Below are positions 13,229-19,368 of a stretch of 19,567 bases of DNA, piece after piece; the stretch's first letter is position 1, and each line of letters starts with the position of its first letter. A model generated the notes under the pieces. That model was not told the DNA's origin. It searched no databases and saw only the letters and a list, made by a program, of their open reading frames with translations. The position numbers and the translations under genes are program-made. The stretch spans positions 1 to 19,567 of the forward strand of contig CAYIOB010000012.1 in the NCBI GenBank assembly GCA_964364925.1, in the 5' to 3' direction. Source of the stretch: JAMCZC01 sp964364925 (GTDB lineage Bacteria > Patescibacteriota > Microgenomatia > Levybacterales > UBA12049).

Positions 13229-14434
13229 TTATTGGCTTTGTTGCGCTGTGTTGGAAACCCCGGGTTTAATAACTTGATTGCTTACCAAATCTTTATAAAC
13301 TACATTTCCCAACTGCTGCATTTCACGAAAAACATACCAGCCGTCAGATTCGACCGTTCCTACGCTTGGCCATACACTCTTTAAATTTGCATACTGATCC
13401 GCATCTGGAGATAAAAGAATTGTTGGTAATTTAGTAATTTTATATTGACTGACTAACCCTTTACCTTCAGCGGAGGCGCTATCAACGGTACGCTCCGACG
13501 CAAGACCAACGCGGAAACTATTGGTAAGAATTGGTTTTTGCACCTCTTGTACATTATAACAATCTGTACATGCCGAATCGGTGAGATAAATTAGGTTGAC
13601 AAGCCCTACAACTTGACCTTTTCCTAGGTCCCGGTATGGCAAAATGAGGTTTCGTGCAACATATGTACCATCCTTTTCAACTGTTCCAATCTGAGACCAG
13701 CTTGCTTTAACCTCCTCATATAGACTTACGTCGGAAGACAAAATAAAAGTTGGGGTTTTTGTTATTTTATATTGACTTACTATACTTTGACCTTCTGCTG
13801 AATTCCAAAGCACTTCTTTTTCAGCAACAATCTTAATACCTGCTTTTTTGTATGCATCGACTGTCAGCTTTGGATTAATACATTGTGTACAGCTTGGATC
13901 TGTCAGAATAGTCGCAGTAACTTTACCCATTTCTTTTTTAGTAACAGCATCGACAAAAATAGGAGTAACTTTTGTAAAAACAAAAGTTTTATTCTTTATT
14001 TTACCATTACTTTTTATAAATCCTCCGATATTGTTCTTTGCTACCTCACCGGTCGCAACGTAAGTTGGAACACGTTTAATACTAAACTGTTTAATAAGCG
14101 ATTGGCCATCAGCGGAATCATAGGTTACCGCCCGTTCTTCCCCTATTAAAACATTTTGTTTTTTAAGCGCTGCGACGGCATCATCGGCACTAAAACAATT
14201 TGTGCAGTCAGGGGTAGTAATTTTGGTTACTTTAATATTGGCCGGCCGGGCTTCCTCCTTCGCGGCTGCTATATTTTTTTCTATTCCTGAAAGTGTTTTC
14301 GTGGCAAAGAGTGCGCCACCTGTCGCTGCAACAAGCGCAACGCCCAGAAAAATCTTCTGCCAAGGGAGATTTACTATTCGTAGCTGTACAGAAGCAATCT
14401 TTTGCACTGGTTGTACTTGCACCTTTTTCTTCAT
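13229..14434 (-). CDS. Anchored protein with three tandem thioredoxin-like domains
   Basis: 401 residues from the ATG at 14434, 22 bases after the stop of the upstream small gene; earlier in-frame starts would overlap that gene and encode an implausible Arg-rich stretch. One transmembrane anchor (about 28-45). Then three repeated domains, each with a C-x-x-C and a cis-proline loop: DCTNCF (C77/C80) with KRVPTYV (121-127); SCTQCI (C182/C185) with TKTPTFI (225-231); ACTDCY (C289/C292) with TKLPTIL (334-340). Each also has a shared S-A-(D/E)-G-(Q/K)-(S/G)-L/I element. The domains probably relay or store disulfides outside the cell, with several partners or in sequence. It lies behind operator 3 with the GGC-ending protein. 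No known name for this three-domain layout. Confidence 0.8.
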   Translation of the reverse strand: MKKKVQVQPVQKIASVQLRIVNLPWQKIFLGVALVAATGGALFATKTLSGIEKNIAAAKEEARPANIKVTKITTPDCTNCFSADDAVAALKKQNVLIGEERAVTYDSADGQSLIKQFSIKRVPTYVATGEVAKNNIGGFIKSNGKIKNKTFVFTKVTPIFVDAVTKKEMGKVTATILTDPSCTQCINPKLTVDAYKKAGIKIVAEKEVLWNSAEGQSIVSQYKITKTPTFILSSDVSLYEEVKASWSQIGTVEKDGTYVARNLILPYRDLGKGQVVGLVNLIYLTDSACTDCYNVQEVQKPILTNSFRVGLASERTVDSASAEGKGLVSQYKITKLPTILLSPDADQYANLKSVWPSVGTVESDGWYVFREMQQLGNVVYKDLVSNQVIKPGVSNTAQQSQ

Positions 14435-14456
14435 AAATAAAACAGGATACTTGATC

Positions 14457-14744
14457 TTAACAACCGCCAACCATTGATTGCGGAGCATTTGCATCCGCTC
14501 CGCTTCCCGTTGTGCTAGAATCATTACCTGCTGCCGGCGCCGGAGCCGATTTGACTGTTCCTCCTGTATTTGTGCTGCCACCAATACGAACGAGCTGAAC
14601 CGTCTGAAAAAGCGTAATAAATGCAACCAGCCCCAAAACTACAACTTGGATATTTGGTTTTGGAACGCGCAGTGTTACCGTATTGTCCACCGGTTGCTGT
14701 GGAACATTATGAATTGCTGTTGTTACTTCTTTCTGTTCTGCCAT
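14457..14744 (-). CDS. Small anchored protein with C-terminal MVGGC
   Basis: 95 residues. A hydrophilic N-terminus, one transmembrane helix (about 32-51, IQVVVLGLVAFITLFQTVQL), then a disordered Ala/Ser/Thr/Gly tail ending SMVGGC and stop. The only cysteine is the final residue, so the protein presents a single thiol at the end of a flexible arm. It has a strong Shine-Dalgarno (GGAGGTG, four bases before the ATG), unusual in this window, so it may be made in large amounts. It is the first gene behind operator 3 and directly upstream of the three-thioredoxin protein, a plausible partner. Function unknown. Confidence 0.65.
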   Translation of the reverse strand: MAEQKEVTTAIHNVPQQPVDNTVTLRVPKPNIQVVVLGLVAFITLFQTVQLVRIGGSTNTGGTVKSAPAPAAGNDSSTTGSGADANAPQSMVGGC

Positions 14745-14761
14745 ATGACACCTCCTCTCTG

Positions 14762-14831
14762 CTCGCCGCTCAAGCGCTCTTTGAAACGTATACGAAAAGT
14801 ATTAAAAAGTTTCAAAGTAAGCTTAGGCGAG
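14762..14831 (-). repeat. Structured element R1, copy B, in the 5' leader behind operator 3
   Basis: Minus-strand reading: outer stem CUCGCC/GGCGAG, second stem AAGC/GCUU, constant loop UUA/AGC, nine-base middle stem CUUUGAAAC/GUUUCAAAG, U-rich stretch, apical hairpin AUAC-UUUUC-GUAU, then AC. It starts about 18 bases after the predicted transcription start and ends just before the Shine-Dalgarno of the gene at 14744. A seven-residue ORF (MTRLSLL, ATG at 14836) overlaps its 5' arm and could be a leader peptide. Confidence 0.7.
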
Positions 14832-14846
14832 TCATTAAATTTCTTC

Positions 14847-14885
14847 CTACTACCCAGTGTAGTAGTAAATTCGAATTCTTGTCAA
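14847..14885 (-). promoter_or_regulatory. Operator 3 with TTGACA promoter (GGC protein and triple-thioredoxin operon)
   Basis: Palindrome CTACTAC-CCAGT-GTAGTAG at 14847-14865. Minus strand TTGACA (14885-14880), 18 bases, TACACT (14861-14856) inside the palindrome. Unlike operators 1, 2 and 4 it is followed by a leader of about 100 bases that carries element R1-B and a strong Shine-Dalgarno. Confidence 0.85.
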
Positions 14886-14895
14886 GTAGGAATAT

Positions 14896-15858
14896 TTACT
14901 TCAAGGGTAAACCGTATGTGGGAACAAACGGTTTAGGATTCTTTGTGGTTGAGAGTTCAGCATTATTCGTACAATTTTTTTGTGACGCACCTGCCGGGTT
15001 TTCAACTTGAAACGCTCTCACAGGCGTTTGAATAAAAACTAAGCTTAATATGATAAATGATGCGCTTATCAAAAGATTTCGCAATGAAACTCCAAAGTTT
15101 TTCGTAACTACCGGGTTTACAAGACGATGAATACGAATCTCTAAATAATCAGGGTGTGAGATAGATGGTACGGTTTCGAGTTCTACTTGAGGAATGACTA
15201 AAATTTTTCTAAGCGCTGTTCGCAAATAGCTATTATCTTTTTGATACTGCATGGCAAAACGATCTGCCAAAATTTCATTTGTCGCGTTCATATTTTTATA
15301 AAGCTCTTTAAAGATAGGCAAAAAGAAAAATATTACGCTGATAGTCTTTCCAAACAGTAATTTTAAGGGATCCCGGGCTTTGAGGTGCGCTTTTTCATGG
15401 AGAAGAACTGCTTCAAGTTCTTTTTCGGAGAGGCTTTCAACAAGGCTTGTTGTGATTATGATACGAGGTGAAAAAATGCCGGCGCAGAAAGAAAAAAGAC
15501 CACTATCCTCCACCACATCTACTTTATTTCCAAGGCTCAAGGAAATAGCTACGTTTTTAAGCTTCGCTGGCATATCCACAAAATTCTTAGACATTTTCTG
15601 AACTAATTTTTGTGTTTTATAAAATTGAGCCAGAAAGGATAAAATTCCAAATGAAAGTGCGACTAACGCGATTATGGTTAAAGTATTGGAAAACGGTTGG
15701 GAACCGAAATAAATGTCCCCGGAGACAATTTTTTGACAAAAATATAACGCTTCTTTGATAAATAAAGAAAGAGGCTTTGCCACAACAGCAGCAAGCACTC
15801 CCGATACGAGTAAGCTTAAGAAAAATATGGAGAGAAAACTTCCGTTAAATCTATTCAT
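14896..15858 (-). CDS. BlaR1/MecR1-like M56 membrane metalloprotease
   Basis: 320 residues from the ATG at 15858, thirteen bases after the repressor stop; a TTG at 15885 would add nine residues and overlap that gene. Numbering here includes those nine. Two N-terminal helices (about 17-40, 67-90), the M56 core SFCAGIFSPRIIIT, the zinc site HEKAH (163-167) with third ligand E204 in NEILADRFA, helix 3 (about 175-196) and helix 4 (about 268-286). Only about 40 residues follow outside (NPAGASQKNCTNNAELSTT), with no penicillin-binding domain. BlaR1 proteins cleave, or trigger cleavage of, their BlaI repressor on sensing a signal. Here the signal cannot be a beta-lactam bound in the usual way; the sequence does not show what it is. 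Confidence 0.85.
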   Translation of the reverse strand: MNRFNGSFLSIFFLSLLVSGVLAAVVAKPLSLFIKEALYFCQKIVSGDIYFGSQPFSNTLTIIALVALSFGILSFLAQFYKTQKLVQKMSKNFVDMPAKLKNVAISLSLGNKVDVVEDSGLFSFCAGIFSPRIIITTSLVESLSEKELEAVLLHEKAHLKARDPLKLLFGKTISVIFFFLPIFKELYKNMNATNEILADRFAMQYQKDNSYLRTALRKILVIPQVELETVPSISHPDYLEIRIHRLVNPVVTKNFGVSLRNLLISASFIILSLVFIQTPVRAFQVENPAGASQKNCTNNAELSTTKNPKPFVPTYGLPLK

Positions 15859-15871
15859 CAACTGTTTCGCT

Positions 15872-16240
15872 TTATTTTTTATCAAGCATCTTTACCAACT
15901 TATTGCGTCTTTCAGGGCTTAATTTTTGAATTTCCTTTATAAAATGGGTAACTGCCTCCTGTCCAAGTGTTGACACTGCAGTCTTAAACATATTATGCAC
16001 ATACGAAGACACGAACTTTTCCCGATTTACTTTTGGTTCATAAAGATAGCTTGAGCCATGCAATTTACGGACTAAGACCCCTTTTTCCACTAATCTTCCC
16101 ATAACGGTCATAACAGTGGTATAGGCAAGTTTTCTATCTTCTTGAAGTCTTGTTAAAACATCTCGTACAGAGCAATATTTACGCTCCCAGACAACATCCA
16201 TTATTTGTTTTTCAAGTTCTCCCAAAGATGCTGGTTTCAT
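15872..16240 (-). CDS. BlaI/MecI/CopY-family transcriptional repressor
   Basis: 122 residues, normal for the family. The N-terminal winged helix-turn-helix spans about 5-70: LGELEKQIMDVVWERKYCSV, then the recognition segment LAYTTVMTVMGRLVEKGVL (38-56) and the wing GSSYLYEPKV. The C-terminal part (71-122) should dimerise. No CopY-type C-terminal Cys-x-Cys pair; the single Cys is C23. It lies behind its own palindrome (operator 4), so it probably represses itself as well as the three other units with matching operators. The BlaR1-like protease downstream is the expected inactivator. Leader is only about five bases, so likely translated from a nearly leaderless mRNA. Confidence 0.93.
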   Translation of the reverse strand: MKPASLGELEKQIMDVVWERKYCSVRDVLTRLQEDRKLAYTTVMTVMGRLVEKGVLVRKLHGSSYLYEPKVNREKFVSSYVHNMFKTAVSTLGQEAVTHFIKEIQKLSPERRNKLVKMLDKK

Positions 16241-16243
16241 ATA

Positions 16244-16280
16244 TACTACAAATTGTAGTACTTATATTCTATTGAGTCAA
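16244..16280 (-). promoter_or_regulatory. Operator 4 with promoter of the repressor/protease pair
   Basis: Palindrome TACTAC-AAATT-GTAGTA at 16244-16260, lacking the outermost C/G pair of the other three. Minus strand TTGACT (16280-16275), 17 bases, TACAAT (16257-16252) inside the palindrome. The ATG at 16240 follows almost at once. The weaker -35 and slightly shorter operator fit an autoregulated repressor gene. Confidence 0.85.
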
Positions 16281-16296
16281 TCGTACCTTAAAAAGG

Positions 16297-16776
16297 TTAT
16301 TTTAAATCCCATTTAAAAACCCTGTCTACTCCGCCAATTTGTTTGATGGTTAATTTAACAGATTTAGCATCTTTTGAAAAGGGTGAAAATATTAAGTTTC
16401 CTTCTATATGATGTCCACCTATCCCACCGCTCCAGCTTATTGGATTATAAATATTTCCTTTATCATCTTCTAATACCGATATATCTTTTAATGACTTATC
16501 TAAATTTACCGAATGAGTATCTAAGATAATATCAAATTCCGTATTTTCTTTTGAAGACAGCTTTAAAGGAGTAACTTCTACGGTAACTTCTGCCTCTTGG
16601 TTTTGCTGTTTTGGGTATTTACTGTTAGTTGTCTGAACTTGTTGAACAGGCTTATTAGAAGTCTGAATATCGGTGGCAGTCTTCTGATTATTTTTCCCAA
16701 TAACAAAAACCAAAAACCCTATGGCAATTCCCAAAATAACTAAAGATAAGATTTTTATATTTTTATTATTTTTCAT
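16297..16776 (-). CDS. Anchored extracytoplasmic protein of unknown function
   Basis: 159 residues. One N-terminal helix (about 9-26), a Gln/Thr/Asn-rich linker, then a beta-rich domain with EVTPLKLSSKENTEFDIILD and NPISWSGGIGGHHIEGNLIF (GGHH at about 120-123), ending VDRVFKWDL. The GG-H-H element could bind metal. I have seen similar W-x-G-x-x-x-G-G-H-H domains described only as uncharacterised. Its ATG overlaps the stop of the CC-x-H membrane protein (ATGA), so it belongs to the metal-linked operon upstream. The 56 bases after its stop hold operator 4. Confidence 0.6.
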   Translation of the reverse strand: MKNNKNIKILSLVILGIAIGFLVFVIGKNNQKTATDIQTSNKPVQQVQTTNSKYPKQQNQEAEVTVEVTPLKLSSKENTEFDIILDTHSVNLDKSLKDISVLEDDKGNIYNPISWSGGIGGHHIEGNLIFSPFSKDAKSVKLTIKQIGGVDRVFKWDLK

Positions 16777-17252
16777 GACAGAACTTTTGCAGCGCCTTTT
16801 AAAAAGTTATTTAGCCTTTTTAGCATATAAGCTATTCCTAAAAAATTGAAAAATAAACCTACGTAAAAAAGCTGTACTTGATATTGGCTTACTATTGTTA
16901 CAAGCCCCGTAATCCCTATAATCGGCAGTAGATTTACAAGATAATGCGAACAGCAGGAAATCATTGCCGCGGTTGAAGTTGCTCCGGAAACTGCTGCCAC
17001 TTTTCCCGAACTGCCCATATCTTTTACTGCATTTTTAAGGTATGTAAAAAGCGCTATTTGTATCCCAAAACCCAAAGAAAGACTAACTATAAAATACCAA
17101 TAGTTTAAAAATTGTACCTTGGCAAAACTAAAACCCGAAACAAAGGTTAAAACCGAAAAATAAACCAAAAGAAGAACCAAGCTTGCCAATAAACCTACTA
17201 ATATTGATTTTTTAGCTATTAAAAAATCAACAGCTTTTAAATTATTTTTCAT
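16773..17252 (-). CDS. Four-helix membrane protein with CC-x-H motif
   Basis: 159 residues and four predicted helices (about 16-40, 52-74, 92-122, 124-145). Helix 3 begins ATSTAAMISC100CSH103YLVNLLPIIGITG and the loop ends SQYQ. The adjacent Cys pair plus His in a Gly/Pro-broken helix suggests binding or moving of a soft metal such as Cu(I) or Hg(II). The layout recalls the CxxxC membrane protein at 11061-11489. The family is not one I can name with certainty. It lies between the DUF5676-like gene and an anchored protein, downstream of a P1B ATPase and a YHS protein, which supports a metal role. Confidence 0.65.
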   Translation of the reverse strand: MKNNLKAVDFLIAKKSILVGLLASLVLLLVYFSVLTFVSGFSFAKVQFLNYWYFIVSLSLGFGIQIALFTYLKNAVKDMGSSGKVAAVSGATSTAAMISCCSHYLVNLLPIIGITGLVTIVSQYQVQLFYVGLFFNFLGIAYMLKRLNNFLKGAAKVLS

Positions 17253-17258
17253 AACTTT

Positions 17259-17522
17259 CTATTTATCCAGTTTACCGTATAAAAATGCCGCTAAATAAAC
17301 TACCACCCAAACCGATGCTCCAAAAGTTACTGCTCCAAAAATTACTCCTGTTAAAGACATTTGGTTTGTAGCTCTTGCTGCTTCAAGGTTTAGTGTATGA
17401 ACCCAGCTTTGACCGATTGACAAAAGAAAGTCGGGCGCAATAAAAGAAAGTATTACGCAGGCAAAATAGAAAACTAAAAGCGCCAATGTAACTGCGTTTG
17501 CTAAAACAATAGGCTTATTCAT
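17259..17522 (-). CDS. DUF5676-like two-helix membrane protein
   Basis: 87 residues with two long hydrophobic segments (about 8-37 and 56-83). Small proteins of this shape, DUF5676, are often found beside copper P-type ATPases and YHS proteins, as here. Very strong Shine-Dalgarno (AGGAAAGGAGGTG, five bases before the ATG at 17522). No cysteines. Role unknown; possibly an accessory part of a metal transport system. The CC-x-H protein follows six bases later. Assignment to the DUF is from memory of the pattern and moderately sure. Confidence 0.65.
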   Translation of the reverse strand: MNKPIVLANAVTLALLVFYFACVILSFIAPDFLLSIGQSWVHTLNLEAARATNQMSLTGVIFGAVTFGASVWVVVYLAAFLYGKLDK

Positions 17523-17542
17523 TTTTCACCTCCTTTCCTAAT

Positions 17543-17596
17543 TTATTCCTTTACATCCTCTCCTGTACTCGGTTTAACAGTAGCAGGATATTGCAT
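17543..17596 (-). CDS. Possible 17-residue peptide ORF
   Basis: ATG at 17596, two bases after the peroxiredoxin stop, reads MQYPATVKPSTGEDVKE and stop. No ribosome site of its own beyond possible coupling. It may be a real coupled mini-gene, the worn end of a longer protein, or chance. The 76-base gap otherwise holds only the Shine-Dalgarno of the next gene. Confidence 0.2.
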   Translation of the reverse strand: MQYPATVKPSTGEDVKE

Positions 17597-17598
17597 AT

Positions 17599-18255
17599 TT
17601 AGTTTAGTTTCCCAAGCTCGGAAATCATCATGTCGTTTTGTAGGCCCATGGAAGGATCGTCAAAAACATATCTTACAATTCCTTCTTTATCTATAACGAC
17701 ATAACTATGACCCGGCATGGTTCCTCTATGCATAGAAGAAGGCAATGCAAGAATTCCATAATTTTGCGAAACCGATTTTGTAGCATCAAAAAGAACTGTT
17801 GATTTTGCCAAATCCGGCATTTGTGAAATCGCATTCTTCCAGTCAGCCGAAGCATCAACAACTATGCTTAAAACCGCAATATCTTGACTTGCAAGTCTTT
17901 TATCTTTAGACAGCTCTACAATCTGATTCCAGCAGGCTGGATAACACATCAAACCTTCGTTAAAAAAAAGTACGACTTTTTTGCCTTTAAGGCTACTTAA
18001 GCTTATCTCACTGCCGTTACTTGAACTAAGAATAAAATCAGGCGCTTTTTTGCCTACAAGATTCTTAAAAGTATTGTCATCAACGATAGCGGGTGCGGCG
18101 TGCATACTGTCTACGGGTTGTTGAGAACTCTGACTCGAAGTGTCCATGCCTGCTTGCTGGTTGGTTACGTTTTTAGACGAAATTGAATTAAAAATTAACC
18201 AAGTAATACCCGCTGTTATTGCAACAACTATAATAATATTTTTAGTATTATTCAT
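17599..18255 (-). CDS. Membrane-anchored peroxiredoxin-like (redoxin/AhpC-TSA) protein
   Basis: 218 residues from the ATG at 18255, which has GGAGGTG six bases upstream; the in-frame GTG at 18264 is part of that ribosome site. One membrane anchor (about 7-23), a Ser/Gln linker, then a redoxin fold: KAPDFIL, SLSSLKGKKVVLFF, then NEGLMC104YPAC108WNQI, where the peroxidatic Cys would be. The usual Thr three residues before it is absent, so peroxidase activity is uncertain. The second Cys (C-x3-C) may make it a thiol-disulfide oxidoreductase. It overlaps the CcdA-like gene upstream, which could reduce it from the membrane. Confidence 0.85.
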   Translation of the reverse strand: MNNTKNIIIVVAITAGITWLIFNSISSKNVTNQQAGMDTSSQSSQQPVDSMHAAPAIVDDNTFKNLVGKKAPDFILSSSNGSEISLSSLKGKKVVLFFNEGLMCYPACWNQIVELSKDKRLASQDIAVLSIVVDASADWKNAISQMPDLAKSTVLFDATKSVSQNYGILALPSSMHRGTMPGHSYVVIDKEGIVRYVFDDPSMGLQNDMMISELGKLN

Positions 18256-19132
18256 CTTTTTCACCTCCTTTTGACTTAAATAAAATGATAATTTGTTTTA
18301 CCGCAGTTATTAAGATTATAAGAAATATGATAAGAAAAATAATCGCCCAGACATAGTCAGGCAGAAAAGATGTAAAAGACCCAATAGATTTTACAAGTTT
18401 GGCAATAAATATGTTAACACTTATCTGGTAAGAAGAATGGGAAATAAGCTGGTTGGTTTGAGATAAATACAAAATTATTATTCCAAGAACAAGAAACATT
18501 GCGCCGGATATAAGATTAGGAAGTGTGGTATGGAATTTATAGGAAAAAATTGAATAATTAATTCCTTTTCTTAACGCAAAAAGTTTTTTATTTATTTCGG
18601 TTTTGTCAATAAACAGAGCAATTACAAAAAGAGGAATAACCATTCCTAAAACATAAGTTAAAGTATAAAGACCTCCCCATAAAACCGAGCCTGGCAGAAT
18701 CGATAGCGCCAAAACTCCTGCCAAAACAGGGGCGCAGCAGGTTGTCGCAATACCCGAAAATAGCCCAAGAAGATAAATAGACCCGAAGTCATGTTTTTGA
18801 AGCGTAGGATTAACAGGTGTTGGAAGAGCAAATTTTTTGCCTGAAACAAGAAAAAGCCCCATAAAAATCAGAAGAAGCGCGCCTATTAAAAATATTTGAT
18901 TATGGTACTGTTTAAAAGCTTCCGCTAGAAAAGAAACTCCCAAACCAATAGGAAGAAAAATAGTTAAAAGACCTAAGAAATAAATAAATGTCATCAAAAA
19001 CACTGTAGATTTTTGCTTAAAAATTGAAGCAAAATAAGTCGGCAAAAGAACGCTTATACAGCAGGGCGCAAAAAGCGCCGCAATTCCTGCAAAAAAAGCC
19101 GCTATAAATGATGCACTGATTAAAGGGTCCAT
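18248..19132 (-). CDS. CcdA/DsbD-like membrane protein with CC pairs
   Basis: 294 residues, six or seven predicted helices. The two halves each carry adjacent cysteines: FAPC24C25ISVLLPTYFASIF and ATTC132C133APVLAGVLALS, where ordinary CcdA has single cysteines. The C-terminal extension (after about 200) adds two more helices and a charged tail. It probably moves electrons from cytoplasmic thiols to the anchored peroxiredoxin-like protein whose gene overlaps its 3' end. The doubled cysteines may reflect metal binding. Start ATG at 19132; the YHS gene precedes it by 28 bases. Confidence 0.82.
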   Translation of the reverse strand: MDPLISASFIAAFFAGIAALFAPCCISVLLPTYFASIFKQKSTVFLMTFIYFLGLLTIFLPIGLGVSFLAEAFKQYHNQIFLIGALLLIFMGLFLVSGKKFALPTPVNPTLQKHDFGSIYLLGLFSGIATTCCAPVLAGVLALSILPGSVLWGGLYTLTYVLGMVIPLFVIALFIDKTEINKKLFALRKGINYSIFSYKFHTTLPNLISGAMFLVLGIIILYLSQTNQLISHSSYQISVNIFIAKLVKSIGSFTSFLPDYVWAIIFLIIFLIILITAVKQIIILFKSKGGEKDE

Positions 19133-19160
19133 AATTTTTCAAACATTATTTTTCCTGTTA

Positions 19161-19352
19161 TTAACAACATCCGCCTTTTTTCTCCTGTCCCTGTTTTTTG
19201 TTATCTCCGACAAACATTTCCTTACAATTCTCCGAACAAAAATAAAATGTTTCCCCTTTATTTATATAAGAGAATTGTGTTTTGTTTTTATCAACGCTCA
19301 TTCCGCATACCGGATCTCTGGCTTTATCATCGTTTTTAAATATATTAAACAT
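19161..19352 (-). CDS. YHS-domain metal-binding protein
   Basis: 63 residues. The YHS signature is complete: DPVCGMSVDKNK, a short beta turn, then FYFCSENCKEMF. A Lys/Gln-rich tail ends GGCC. YHS domains bind soft metals and often accompany or form part of copper P-type ATPases, like the one directly upstream. Strong Shine-Dalgarno (AGGAGGTGG) before the ATG at 19352. No signal peptide, so likely a cytoplasmic copper carrier or buffer handing metal to the ATPase. The terminal Cys pair is an extra possible metal site. Confidence 0.88.
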   Translation of the reverse strand: MFNIFKNDDKARDPVCGMSVDKNKTQFSYINKGETFYFCSENCKEMFVGDNKKQGQEKKGGCC

Positions 19353-19368
19353 AAACCACCTCCTTTAG

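Noticed and set aside
14896..16240. Beta-lactam resistance locus (BlaI/BlaR pair).
   Set aside because: No beta-lactamase or penicillin-binding protein is encoded and the protease lacks the penicillin-binding sensor domain; all visible targets are copper and thiol genes.
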